Source of the DNA: Tsukamurella sp. 8F
GTDB lineage: Bacteria > Actinomycetota > Actinomycetes > Mycobacteriales > Mycobacteriaceae
Direction of reading: 5' to 3'
Length of the DNA stretch: 64,000 bases
Assembly (NCBI RefSeq): GCF_029167375.1
Contig: NZ_JARFTP010000002.1
Location: 220,523-284,522 of the forward strand
In this document: one piece after another, positions 36,377 through 45,283 of the stretch
How the letters are laid out: each line of letters starts with the position of its first letter
Position numbering within the stretch: position 1 is the first letter of the stretch
Translations under genes and position numbers: made by a program
The notes under the pieces: model-generated
Databases searched by the model: none
The model's input: only the letters and a program-made list of their open reading frames with translations
What the model was told of the DNA's origin: nothing

Positions 36377-36382
36377 TATCCT
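36377..36382 (+). promoter_or_regulatory. -10 element of leaderless LysR-type gene
   Basis: TATCCT ends six bases before GTG 36389. This supports that GTG over an in-frame ATG at 36302 inside the preceding gene. Confidence 0.6.
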
Positions 36383-36388
36383 CGCGAC

Positions 36389-37297
36389 GTGGACTTGACG
36401 CAGCGGTTACTGGAGCAGTTCGTAGTGCTGGCGCAGGAACTGCACTTCGGGCGAGCCGCCGAGCGGCTACGGATCCAGCAGCCGCCGTTGAGTCAGGCGA
36501 TCGCCCGGCTCGAGCGGGGGCTCGGTGTGCAGTTGCTGGTGCGAGACGGGCGCGGCGTGCGGTTGACTGCTGCCGGTCGGGCGTTCGCCGAGGACGCGCA
36601 GCATCTGTTGGACGGTTCGGTGGCTGCGGAGGAGCGCGTGCGGCGAGTCGGTGCGGGCGAGGAGGGGATCGTGCGGATCGGGGCCCTGAGTACGGTGCTT
36701 CTCGAGTTCGTGCCGACGCTGTTGGAAGCCGCGCGCGCCCGGCTTCCCGCAGTCACGGCTCACCTGGTGCAGGACACGTCGCCGCGGTTGTTGGACATGC
36801 TTCGGGCCCGGGCCGTGGATATGGTGCTGATCCTCGGGATCACGGCCGGTGCCGAGGATTTCGCCGTCGCGAGGCTCAGGAGTGAGTCGATCGTAGCGGC
36901 ATTGCCGAGCGGGCACCGGCTGGCCGCACAAAGGTCGGTCACCTTCGCCGAACTCGCGGATGGCCCGGTGATACTCGGCCCCACGATGGCTGCGTCGGGG
37001 GTCTTGCAGGTGTTGAGACAGCAGCTGCACCGATCTGATTCGCCGTTGATCCAGGCGGGTACCGCTGACACGTTGTGGGGACTGCTGGCGCAGGCGGCGG
37101 CCGGCGTCGGCGTGGCCGTCGTTCCGGCGGCGGCCATCCGGTACCAGCATCCCGGCCTGGTGTACCGCCGCGTCAGCGATCCCGGAGCTATGCAGGGGAT
37201 ACCGCTGCACGCGTTTCACCACGCCGATGCCGACCCGGTGGTCCTGCGCATGATCGAGCTGGCGCGCGGAATCGAACCCGCCGTTGAACTGCCCTGA
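36389..37297 (+). CDS. LysR-family transcriptional regulator
   Basis: The 302-residue protein starts with a LysR helix-turn-helix (RLLEQFVVLAQELHFGRAAERLRIQQPPLSQAIARLE, residues about 5-40) and has a periplasmic-binding-like effector domain (IVRIGALSTVLLEFVPTLLEAAR; GVAVVPAAAIRY). The QQPPLSQAI recognition helix is of the BenM/CatM type. It lies between PaaX and a CoA transferase on the same strand and may activate the latter. Confidence 0.88.
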   Translation: MDLTQRLLEQFVVLAQELHFGRAAERLRIQQPPLSQAIARLERGLGVQLLVRDGRGVRLTAAGRAFAEDAQHLLDGSVAAEERVRRVGAGEEGIVRIGALSTVLLEFVPTLLEAARARLPAVTAHLVQDTSPRLLDMLRARAVDMVLILGITAGAEDFAVARLRSESIVAALPSGHRLAAQRSVTFAELADGPVILGPTMAASGVLQVLRQQLHRSDSPLIQAGTADTLWGLLAQAAAGVGVAVVPAAAIRYQHPGLVYRRVSDPGAMQGIPLHAFHHADADPVVLRMIELARGIEPAVELP

Positions 37298-37410
37298 TAC
37301 GCCATCCCATATCGGGTGGGTGAGCAACTGGTATTGGCCCGCCGGAGACCCGCCCGCGTTAGCTGAACGAGGGAGCACCGAGCCCCGACCGACGACGAGG
37401 GGAGACTTCG

Positions 37411-38847
37411 ATGACCGCGAATGCCCGAGGATCCGGCACAGTCGATGACGTGCTGCAGGGCTTGTACCGCGACCTGGGGTTCGACCCGGCAGCGCATGTC
37501 GGCGAGGTTGACATCGCCGGCCAGGACCCCGTGGTGCCGTCCGTACATCGAATCGGCGACGCGGCGGCCGCGGCGCTGGCTGCGCTGGGGTCCGAGGTGT
37601 CGAGCCTGTGGGTCGATCGGGGCGGAGAGGCCCAGGACATCTCGGTGTCGGTGGAGGCGGCCATCTGCCAGCTGATGGCGATCTGGTCGACCCGAGTCAA
37701 CGGCGTCACGGCCGACCTCTTGATGGAGGATCCGAATCTGTTGGGCAACAGCGATTTCTATCGCGCCGGGGACGGCCGCTACATCTTCGTGCTGCTGTCC
37801 TACCCGGCGCTGCGCGACATCGCCTGCGGTGTACTGGACTGTCCGCCGGACCGTCGGCGCATGAGCGAGGTGATCGCCCGGTGGAACGCTTTCGATCTGG
37901 AGGAGGCCGTCTGCAGTCGGGGCGGCACCGCGATCGCCGTGCGTACGCAGGAGGAATGGCGTGCGCACCCGCAGGGGCGGATACTGGCCGACGGTCCGCT
38001 CATCGACATCACGAGAGTGGCCGACAGCCCGCCTGAACCGCTTTTGCCGCTCGACCCGGTCGCCGACGCGTTGCCGCTCACAGGGGCCCGCGTGCTCGAC
38101 AACACCCATGTCATCGCCGGACCGATCGCCGCTCGTATCCTGGCCGAGCTCGACGCCGAGGTTCTGCACGTGTCGACTCCCGTGCACCCCGACCCCATCG
38201 GAATGATCGTCGAGACCGGGATAGGCAAGCGCTCAGCCTTCTGCGACCTCACCGATTCCGAGGATGCGCGCCGGTTCCGGCACCTGGTCGGTGGCGCCGA
38301 CGTCTACGTGTGCAATTACCTCGATCTCGACGCCAAGGGGTATGGGCCGCTGGCCCTCGTCGAAGAGCGCCCCGGATTGGTAGTGCTCGACTATCACGGT
38401 TGGGGATTGTCGGGCCCATGGTCGCGGCGCGGTGGGTTCGACCAACTAGCCTGCGCCGCATCGGGATTCTCCGCTGAAGAAGGCTCGTTCGATGGGCCGA
38501 GGCTGCCGCCGACCCACCTGCTCAACGACTACATGGCCTCGATCCTCGGGGCCGCGGGCGTGATCGAAGCCCTGCGGCGACGTGCCCGCGACGGTGGTAG
38601 CTACCACGTCCACGTCGACCTGGCGAAGGTCTGTATGTGGATCCAGGATCTCGGCCTGTTCGACCGAGCGCGGGTCGCCGAGCTTCCAGCCCCGGATCCC
38701 GCAGCCGTCGGACTGGAACCGGCATCGGTCACCGGTCCGTTCGGGGCCACCACGTATCTGCCGACCCAGATCGGCTACTCCACACTCAGGCCCCGGCTGC
38801 GGCGATCGGCCGAGCCGCTCGGCGCATCACCTCTCGAGTGGCGGTAG
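37411..38847 (+). CDS. Family III (CaiB/BaiF) CoA transferase, long two-half form
   Basis: The 478-residue protein carries the usual N-terminal CaiB/BaiF half in its second part: ARVLDNTHVIAGPIAARILAELDAEVLHV near residues 230, DVYVCNYLDLDAKGYGP, and LDYHGWGLSGPWSRRGGFDQLACAASG. The first 200 residues resemble the C-terminal half of shorter members (DISVSVEAAI, FYRAGDGRYIF, HPQGRIL), so it is the long, permuted-looking variant also known from proteobacteria. It would move CoA between carboxylic acids. GAGGGGAG precedes the ATG. A hairpin follows at 38931-38953. Confidence 0.85.
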   Translation: MTANARGSGTVDDVLQGLYRDLGFDPAAHVGEVDIAGQDPVVPSVHRIGDAAAAALAALGSEVSSLWVDRGGEAQDISVSVEAAICQLMAIWSTRVNGVTADLLMEDPNLLGNSDFYRAGDGRYIFVLLSYPALRDIACGVLDCPPDRRRMSEVIARWNAFDLEEAVCSRGGTAIAVRTQEEWRAHPQGRILADGPLIDITRVADSPPEPLLPLDPVADALPLTGARVLDNTHVIAGPIAARILAELDAEVLHVSTPVHPDPIGMIVETGIGKRSAFCDLTDSEDARRFRHLVGGADVYVCNYLDLDAKGYGPLALVEERPGLVVLDYHGWGLSGPWSRRGGFDQLACAASGFSAEEGSFDGPRLPPTHLLNDYMASILGAAGVIEALRRRARDGGSYHVHVDLAKVCMWIQDLGLFDRARVAELPAPDPAAVGLEPASVTGPFGATTYLPTQIGYSTLRPRLRRSAEPLGASPLEWR

Positions 38848-38930
38848 AGCCGCTGGGTCTCGTCGCGTCTCCGCGCCCGTGTCGATGTCCCCGATGGCCA
38901 CCGAGCGTAGTGTTGCTGCGGTAGCCGGAC

Positions 38931-38953
38931 GCGCTCGCCGTGACGGCGAGCGC
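38931..38953 (+). terminator. Hairpin between CoA transferase and a small gene
   Basis: GCGCTCGCCG (38931-38940) and CGGCGAGCGC (38944-38953) form a perfect 10-bp stem with a 3-base loop. It lies 83 bp after the CoA transferase and may terminate it. Confidence 0.6.
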
Positions 38954-39001
38954 CCGGCTCAGGCCGCCGGTGCGGCGCTCGACGACAGCAAAGGAGTTCT
39001 C

Positions 39002-39163
39002 ATGGGGCACCACAAGGACAACGACGAACTGCGCGACGACCGACGTGGACAGGAAGAGCGCCGTCAGGAGTTGCGGGACGATGTGTTCGAGGACGCCGAT
39101 GGGGCTGTCGAAGATCTCGGATCGCAGGATGAGCGACGCAAGGAGGGCCGGCGGCCGCTCTGA
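39002..39163 (+). CDS. Small highly charged protein
   Basis: The 53-residue protein (MGHHKDNDELRDD... to ...RRKEGRRPL) is almost entirely hydrophilic, with many Asp, Glu and Arg and few hydrophobic residues, so it is probably disordered. AAAGGAG lies five bases before the ATG, an excellent ribosome site, which is the main reason to accept it. I recognise no family. Confidence 0.6.
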   Translation: MGHHKDNDELRDDRRGQEERRQELRDDVFEDADGAVEDLGSQDERRKEGRRPL

Positions 39164-39216
39164 CAGCCGGGGAACTGCCGGGCGCGTCAGGCCCGCGCAC
39201 AAGATTCCGGACGCCG

Positions 39217-39465
39217 TCAGAAGCGGAGAACGAGACGCCCGCGTAGGCCCCCCTTCTCCAGCCGACGGTGGGCTTCCGCCGACTCGCTTGCCGGAACGAT
39301 GTCCGCGCCGCGGGTGGTGATGCCGCCCGCCAGCGGCGTTCGCAGGCCCACGAATACTCCGCCGTCGCGCACCGCAGCTGCTGCATCGTCCCGCCGGAGC
39401 GCGGCGTCGATCACTGCGTCGACGCCGTCCGGGAAGACCGCACGGACTCCCTCTGCGAACCCGTC
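39217..39465 (-). pseudogene. 3' remnant of a zinc-binding/quinone oxidoreductase gene
   Basis: The frame encodes about 83 residues ending PASESAEAHRRLEKGGLRGRLVLRF, the characteristic C-terminus of NADPH:quinone oxidoreductase-type dehydrogenases. Upstream lies DGFAEGVRAVFPDGVDAVIDAAL, also from such a protein. The first two thirds, including the NADPH motif, are missing, and the MobA-MoeA gene ends 80 bp away. This is a truncated copy, probably left by a deletion. Confidence 0.7.
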
Positions 39466-39546
39466 ACCTCGCGCCGTCGGCGGGTCCCACCTGTTCCGCG
39501 AGACAGGTGCTGTTCGCGCGGCGCTACAGCGCCGGAGTGGGGCGTA

Positions 39547-41211
39547 TCATGCAAGCCGTTCCGCCAGGGCGCCGTCGGGAGTGTTCGGGGGTACCAGTAG
39601 CAGGCCGCGGTGCCCGGCGGCGGCGAGAAGGTGCCCGGTCGGTGTGTGCGGGTGCGCGACCCAGTGGCCGGCACCGTCAGGCTCTGCGGGCACGATGCGC
39701 CACCGATCGGCGTGGGAGAGGCCGGTGATGGGCACGAGGTCTCGGGTGCGGGCGGTGGCGGCGGTCAGGGCATCGACGATGGCGGGGCCCAGTAGCGCGG
39801 CCGCCGACAGCGCCGCGAGCGGATTCCCGCCGAGGCCGAGCAGCACGCGCGTTCCGAGTGTGGCGACGAGCACGCTCCCGCCCGGCCGCACGGCTACCTT
39901 CTCGACGACGGGGGTGCCCCCCGCACGGGCTGTCGCCGATCGGAGGTGGTCGGCCACACCACGTCCCGTCGCGCCGATCACCGCGATGACGTCGGAGTCC
40001 TCGGCGAGGGCGGAATCGAGTGCTGCGGGGTCGTCCGCTAGGTGGCTGCCTATGGTGACCCGCGCGCCGGTGCGCGCGAGTACGGCGACCACAGGGCCGG
40101 AAGCGGTCTCGGGTATCCGGTCCGGCGCGGTGCCGCCGCGGTCGATCTCGTCGCCGGATGTGTACACCGTGATGCGCACGGGTCCGCGGATCGCGGCCCG
40201 CTCCACCCTGGCGGACCGCGCTACCGAGACCACGACGTCTGTGACCGGGGCCCCGGCAGGGATCAGGACGTCGCCGGGACGCCACGATTCGCCGCGACGT
40301 CGGGTGTCGTCCCGGTCTTCGGGGCCGGAGCCGTTCTGCCGCAGCACCTCCGAGGCGTAGCTGACCTCCTCGTCGCGGATCACGCGGGCGGCTCCGTCGG
40401 GGAGCCGTGCGCCCGTGGCGATGCGACGCGCGTGGCCGGGCACGAGTGCACCGGCGTCGGCGCCTGCTGCGACCGGCCCGCCGTCGGGAACCCAAGGCCC
40501 CTGCCCGGCGACGGCCCACCCGTCCATCGCCGAGGCGTCGTAGGGCGGGAACGGTGCTGCGGCCGTGAGGGGCTCAGCGAGCACCGCGCCCACCTCCAAC
40601 GCGGCGCGGCGCGGCGGGAGGGGTGCGATGGAGTCCCGGATCGCTGCCCGCGCACCATAGGGTGTCGCGGCGGCCTGTAGTCGGGCGGCTTCGAGCTGTT
40701 CGGGAGTGTCGACGTCGGCCGCCCCGGCGGAGGGGACCAGGACGGCGTCGTGCGGTACGAGATCACGCATGCGTGGCGGAACGCCCGACAGCGCGCGGGC
40801 GAGCGCCGCGGAATCCCATACTGCGGTGAGGTATTGGGGACGGTCGTCGCAGGCCAGCGCGACCGGGGCCGTGCCCCGGGCGGCGACGAGTCGCGCCACC
40901 TCGTCGGCGGTGATCCCCGGGAGATCCGATGCGAGCACCACCACTTCGGCGGAACCCGCTGGGAGCGCGGAGAATCCGGCGGCGATCGCTGCGACCGGCC
41001 CTGCGCCTGCCGGGGTCTCGCGCACGATGCGCACACCGTCGGGTACGTCCCGCGGCGGACCCACGACGACGATCGCCTCCGCGCCGGAGACCGCGTTCAG
41101 CGCGATGTCGAGGAGCCGCCGGCCGCCTACGCGCTGCTCGGGCTTGTCGGCGCCGAGGCGCCGCGCCGCGCCGCCCGCGAGGACGATTGCGTGCACGGGC
41201 AGCTGGGTCAC
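39547..41211 (-). CDS. MobA-MoeA fusion (molybdenum cofactor synthesis)
   Basis: The 554-residue protein has two enzymes in one chain. Residues 1-180 are a MobA-like nucleotidyltransferase (AIVLAGGAARRLGADKP, then VLASDLPGITADEV), which attaches a nucleotide to molybdopterin. Residues about 195-554 are MoeA-like (FPPYDASAMDGWAV, ITVYTSGDEI, GATGRGVADH, VLLGLGGNPLAAL), which inserts molybdate. It lies with an FdhF-like oxidoreductase and FdhD on the same strand. The usual PGNP of MoeA is GGNP here. Confidence 0.87.
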   Translation of the reverse strand: MTQLPVHAIVLAGGAARRLGADKPEQRVGGRRLLDIALNAVSGAEAIVVVGPPRDVPDGVRIVRETPAGAGPVAAIAAGFSALPAGSAEVVVLASDLPGITADEVARLVAARGTAPVALACDDRPQYLTAVWDSAALARALSGVPPRMRDLVPHDAVLVPSAGAADVDTPEQLEAARLQAAATPYGARAAIRDSIAPLPPRRAALEVGAVLAEPLTAAAPFPPYDASAMDGWAVAGQGPWVPDGGPVAAGADAGALVPGHARRIATGARLPDGAARVIRDEEVSYASEVLRQNGSGPEDRDDTRRRGESWRPGDVLIPAGAPVTDVVVSVARSARVERAAIRGPVRITVYTSGDEIDRGGTAPDRIPETASGPVVAVLARTGARVTIGSHLADDPAALDSALAEDSDVIAVIGATGRGVADHLRSATARAGGTPVVEKVAVRPGGSVLVATLGTRVLLGLGGNPLAALSAAALLGPAIVDALTAATARTRDLVPITGLSHADRWRIVPAEPDGAGHWVAHPHTPTGHLLAAAGHRGLLLVPPNTPDGALAERLA

Positions 41212-41331
41212 GGTGCTCGTTCCATCGTTGTAGGTTCACCCGGCGGGAGGGGGACGGCGCTCGGCACAGCCGACGCCGATCCAGCAGTCGATACCACTCT
41301 CGGGCGTTCCCACCATATTCGAGACTGTCGA

Positions 41332-43671
41332 TCAGGACGACTTGGCCACCCGCACCCGCAGGTTCTTCATCAGAGGCTGGTCCGACTGCGTGCTGTAATC
41401 GGCGATACCGACGAGGGCATTCATCTCCGGCATGTACCCGGCGGCGCTGCCAGGGGGCAGGTCGTATCGCAGCGCCCGGAACCGGCGAAGTGTGCGCTCC
41501 GAGCCGTCGCGTGAGGTGGCGGTGATGTCCACGAACTCGCCTTCGACGAAGCCGCGGGAGTCCATATCGGCCGCGTTCATGAAGACCAGCTCACGCAGGT
41601 TCTTGATGCCGCGGTACCGGTCGTCGGCCGAGTAGATCGTGGTGTTCCACTGGTCGTGTGAGCGCATGGTCTGCAGGACCAGCACGTCGTTCTCGTCGGG
41701 GATCACATCGGGCATCGGGGCGAGTGAGAATTGTGCCCGACCAGTCGGGGTTCGGAACACACGTCGGCGTGCGGGCTGGGGGATACGGAAGCCGCCGGGG
41801 TGGCGGATCAGGTCGTTGAATCCCTCGAAACCGGGCAGCACTCGTGCCATCACGTCACGGATGCGATCGTAGTCGTCCACGTACCACTTCCACGGGGTCG
41901 TGGAGTCGGGCAGCGCCGCCTCGGCGATGCCGGCGATGATCGCGGGCTCGGACCTCAGGTCGGGCGAGGCCGGGCGACGCTTCCCGTGGGAGATGTGCAC
42001 CATGCTCATCGCGTCCTCGACCGTGACGCCCTGCAGACCGGCCACCTGTTCGTCCTTCTCGGTACGACCGAGGCAGGGCAGGATCAGGGCTTTGCGTCCG
42101 TGCACCAGGTGGCTGCGGTTGAGTTTGGTGCTCACCTGCACGGTGAGCTCGGTATTGCGTAGGCCGGCAGCGGTATAGGAGGTATCGGGGGCGGCGAGGA
42201 CGAAGTTTCCGCCCATTCCCACGAACACCTTCACCCGACCGTCATGCATGGCCTGCACCGTGTGGACCGTGTCGAGGCCGTGAGTGCGTGGGGAGACGAT
42301 GCCGCACACCGAATCCATCGCGTCGAGCCACGCAGGCGGGCGATGGTCGATACCGCACGTGCGGTTGCCCTGCACATTGCTGTGCCCGCGTACCGGCGAG
42401 GGGCCGGCGCCCGGACGGCCGATGTTGCCGCGGAGCATCAGCAGGTTGGTGATCTCACGGACGGTGTCGACGCCGTGTTCGTGCTGCGTCACGCCCAGGC
42501 ACCACGAGATGATCGCGCGCTCGGCGTTGAGGTAGATGTCGCCGACTCGGCGGATCTCCGGCTCCGTCAGGCCCGCCTGCGCCGTGATATCCGCCCAATC
42601 GGTGGCGGCCACCAGATCGCGATACGCCTCGAAGTCCGCCGTGAAGTCGTCGAGGAACCCACGATCGAGCACCGTCGGATCGTTCTCGGCTGCCTCGAAC
42701 ACGACCTTGGCCATGCCCCGCATCAGGGCGAGGTCGCCGCCCGGGCGTACCTGAACGTTCATGTCCGACACCGACGTAGCTTTGAACAGGGCCATATCGA
42801 CCATTTCGTGCGGCACGATGGTCTTGGTGGCGCCGGCCTCGACGAGTGGGTTGATGTGCACCACCTGGGCGCCTCGGCGCGTCGCATCGGCGAGGGCGGT
42901 CAGCATCCGCGGCGCGTTCGACGCGGCGTTGACGCCCATCACGATCAACAGGTCGGCCTCCTCCCAATCGGCCAGATCGCATGTGCCCTTACCGGTGCCG
43001 ATCGACGCCTGCAGCGCCCGGCCCGAAGCCTCGTGGCACATGTTCGAACAATCCGGCAGGTTGTTCGTGCCGTATTCGCGAGCCAGAAGCTGGTAGAGGA
43101 AGGTGGCCTCGTTGCTCAGCCGTCCGGACGTGTAGAACGCGGCTTCGTCGGGACTCGCGAGGCCCCGGAGGGTGTCGCCCACCAACGCGAACGCATCGTC
43201 CCAACCGATCGGGACGTACCGATCGCCGACCTCGTCGTACACCATGGGTTCGGTCAGACGGCCCTCGTTCTCGAGGTCGAAATCGGTCCATTCGGCGAGT
43301 GCGGTCAGGGTGTGTTGCTCGAAGAACTCGCGTTCGACGCGTTTGGGCGTCATCTCCCACGTGACGTGTTTGACGCCGTTCTCGCAGAAGTCGAGCGTGA
43401 GTCTCTTGTCGTCCGGCCACGCACATCCGGGGCAGTCGTAACCGGTGGGATGGTTCATGACGAACATCGAGTGCGTGCCTCGGAGCAGTTCGCGTTGTCT
43501 CATCAAGATGGTGCCCACCGACTTCGCCGCGCCCCATGACGCGGCGGCGTGGTGATACGGCGTGCTGGACCACGCACGATCCGTGACCGGACCGAAGCCG
43601 CCCTGGCGGGGAGTGTCGGGCATCAGTCCGGGGACGTCGGCGACGTTGTGGCGGTGGTGGTGCGTCGTCAT
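41332..43671 (-). CDS. FdhF/YdeP-type molybdopterin oxidoreductase
   Basis: The 779-residue protein matches the YdeP/FdhF-like family. The N-terminal NHPTGYDCPGCAWPD motif is characteristic; the central domains bind bis-MGD (EASGRALQASIGTGKGTCDLADWEEADLLIVMGVNAASNAP; GRPGAGPSPVRGHSNVQGNRTCGI) and a C-terminal molydopterin-dinucleotide-binding domain closes it. It may act as a formate dehydrogenase-like enzyme or in acid resistance; substrate unproven. It overlaps fdhD by 4 bp (ATGA). Confidence 0.9.
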   Translation of the reverse strand: MTTHHHRHNVADVPGLMPDTPRQGGFGPVTDRAWSSTPYHHAAASWGAAKSVGTILMRQRELLRGTHSMFVMNHPTGYDCPGCAWPDDKRLTLDFCENGVKHVTWEMTPKRVEREFFEQHTLTALAEWTDFDLENEGRLTEPMVYDEVGDRYVPIGWDDAFALVGDTLRGLASPDEAAFYTSGRLSNEATFLYQLLAREYGTNNLPDCSNMCHEASGRALQASIGTGKGTCDLADWEEADLLIVMGVNAASNAPRMLTALADATRRGAQVVHINPLVEAGATKTIVPHEMVDMALFKATSVSDMNVQVRPGGDLALMRGMAKVVFEAAENDPTVLDRGFLDDFTADFEAYRDLVAATDWADITAQAGLTEPEIRRVGDIYLNAERAIISWCLGVTQHEHGVDTVREITNLLMLRGNIGRPGAGPSPVRGHSNVQGNRTCGIDHRPPAWLDAMDSVCGIVSPRTHGLDTVHTVQAMHDGRVKVFVGMGGNFVLAAPDTSYTAAGLRNTELTVQVSTKLNRSHLVHGRKALILPCLGRTEKDEQVAGLQGVTVEDAMSMVHISHGKRRPASPDLRSEPAIIAGIAEAALPDSTTPWKWYVDDYDRIRDVMARVLPGFEGFNDLIRHPGGFRIPQPARRRVFRTPTGRAQFSLAPMPDVIPDENDVLVLQTMRSHDQWNTTIYSADDRYRGIKNLRELVFMNAADMDSRGFVEGEFVDITATSRDGSERTLRRFRALRYDLPPGSAAGYMPEMNALVGIADYSTQSDQPLMKNLRVRVAKSS

Positions 43672-44513
43672 GTTCGGACTTCCTGTCGCACTCGTTGGGG
43701 CTGGCTGTAGACGTTCAGGTGATTGCCGCGGACGAAGCCGAAAAGGGTCAGGCCCGCCTCGTCGGCGAGTTCGGTCGCAAGCGACGACGGCGCCGAGACG
43801 GCCGAGAGTACGGGGATTCCGGCCATCACCGCCTTCTGGACCAGCTCGAAGCTGGTACGACCCGACACCTGGAGAACGACGCCACGTAGTGGAAGGCGAT
43901 CATTCAGGAGTGCCCAGCCGATCACCTTGTCGACGGCGTTGTGCCGGCCCACGTCCTCCCGCAGGACAAGCAGGTCGCCGCTGGTCGCGTCGAACAGGGC
44001 AGCCGCGTGCAGGCCACCGGTCTTCTCGAATACCGCCTGCTGCTCGCGAAGTCGATCGGGGAACGTCGTCAGCTGCGCCACGTCGACGGTGACGGGATCG
44101 TCACGGAGGTCGAACCGTGAGACGGTGCGCACCGCCTCGATACTGGCCTTACCGCACATGCCGCACGAACTGGTCGTATAGAAGTTGCGCGTCGCGCCGG
44201 CCGCCAACGATCGTGCACCGGCCGCGAGCCCGACGTCGAGGACGTTGTACGTGGCGACGCCCCTGCTCGCTGCCGGGTCGCCACAATAGACGGCCGAGTG
44301 GAAATCGGCGGGGGCACCGACGACACCCTCCGAGACAAGGAATCCGGCGGCGAGCTCGACGTCGTGCCCGGGCGTGCGCATGGTGATCGTGAGCGGCGCG
44401 CCAGCGACCCGGATCTCGAGCGGCTCCTCCACAGCGAGCGTGTCGATACGGCGCCTCGGTTCCTCGCCCACCGTGAGCTTGGCCACCGGGCGACGCACCG
44501 TGATCCGACCCAT
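43668..44513 (-). CDS. fdhD: Formate dehydrogenase accessory sulfurtransferase FdhD
   Basis: The 281-residue protein carries SSCGMCGKASIEAV, the C-x-x-C loop that carries sulfur from a desulfurase to the bis-MGD cofactor. MRTPGHDVELAAGFLVSEGV and LREDVGRHNAVDKVIGW are further family motifs. It is coupled to the oxidoreductase. ATG 44513 is preferred over a TTG three codons upstream because TAATTT (44526-44521) lies seven bases before it, giving a leaderless transcript. Confidence 0.93.
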   Translation of the reverse strand: MGRITVRRPVAKLTVGEEPRRRIDTLAVEEPLEIRVAGAPLTITMRTPGHDVELAAGFLVSEGVVGAPADFHSAVYCGDPAASRGVATYNVLDVGLAAGARSLAAGATRNFYTTSSCGMCGKASIEAVRTVSRFDLRDDPVTVDVAQLTTFPDRLREQQAVFEKTGGLHAAALFDATSGDLLVLREDVGRHNAVDKVIGWALLNDRLPLRGVVLQVSGRTSFELVQKAVMAGIPVLSAVSAPSSLATELADEAGLTLFGFVRGNHLNVYSQPQRVRQEVRT

Positions 44514-44564
44514 GACTGCCAAATTACACCCGGGACAGCAGGTGTACCGCCTCCCGAGGCGCTG

Positions 44565-45242
44565 TCACCACCCCCGTGTTCGCCACTCCTCGAGGTGTGG
44601 TCGCTCCGTGCCGAGGGTCGTGTCCTTCCCGTGCCCGGGGTAGACGACGGTGTCGTCGCCGTAGCGGTCGAACACCTTCTCCTCGACGCCGTCGAGTAGG
44701 GAGGTGAAAGCGTCTGCGTCGCCGGTCTTTCCGACTCCGCCAGGGAAGAGGCAGTCGCCGCTGAACAGGTGGACCGTCCCGTCGTCGTCGGTAAGCGCGA
44801 GGGCGACGGAACCGGGGGTGTGGCCGATCAGCTCGATGACGTCGAGGTTCAGCTCGCCGACGACGAGCCGCTCCCCGTCGGCGAGAGTGCGGTCGACCGG
44901 TGCCTCGATACCCTCGACGTCGTTGACACCCGCGATGGACGGCACGTCCAGAGCCTCGCGCACGTCGGCTAGTGCGAACCAGTGGTCGGGATGCCGGTGG
45001 GTGGTCACGATGGCCTCGATGCCGCCGACCTGCCGCGCGACGTCGAGGATCCGCTCCGGTTCGTTCGCGGCATCGATCAGCAGGGTGCGGCCGGAATCGT
45101 CGGACACGACGTAGACGTTGTTGTCCATCGGCCCTACGGAGACCTTGACGATGGTGGCGCCGGGAACGCGGCGGCGTGCTGCGTCGCCGCCGGGCTCGAC
45201 GGCGCCGGTGTACTGGTCGGAGATCGTCACGGGCGTGCTCAC
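44565..45242 (-). CDS. MBL-fold hydrolase (Rv1637c type)
   Basis: The 225-residue metallo-beta-lactamase-fold protein has THRHPDHW (residues 80-87, HxHxDH), the GHTPGS motif, FSGDCLFPGGVGKTG and YPGHGKDT, which supply both metal sites as in glyoxalase II-like hydrolases. Its position just upstream of uvrA and divergent from it matches mycobacterial Rv1637c. GTG 45242 has TAGCGT (45255-45250) seven bases upstream, so it is leaderless. It begins 139 bp from uvrA. Confidence 0.9.
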   Translation of the reverse strand: MSTPVTISDQYTGAVEPGGDAARRRVPGATIVKVSVGPMDNNVYVVSDDSGRTLLIDAANEPERILDVARQVGGIEAIVTTHRHPDHWFALADVREALDVPSIAGVNDVEGIEAPVDRTLADGERLVVGELNLDVIELIGHTPGSVALALTDDDGTVHLFSGDCLFPGGVGKTGDADAFTSLLDGVEEKVFDRYGDDTVVYPGHGKDTTLGTERPHLEEWRTRGW

Positions 45243-45283
45243 GTGTCACACGCTACCGGCCGTGCCGACCGCCGGTTCGAAAC

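Noticed and set aside
18430..44513. A mobile island with integrase, transposase or phage genes
   Set aside because: No such gene and no flanking direct repeats were seen, so I describe it only as an accessory block.
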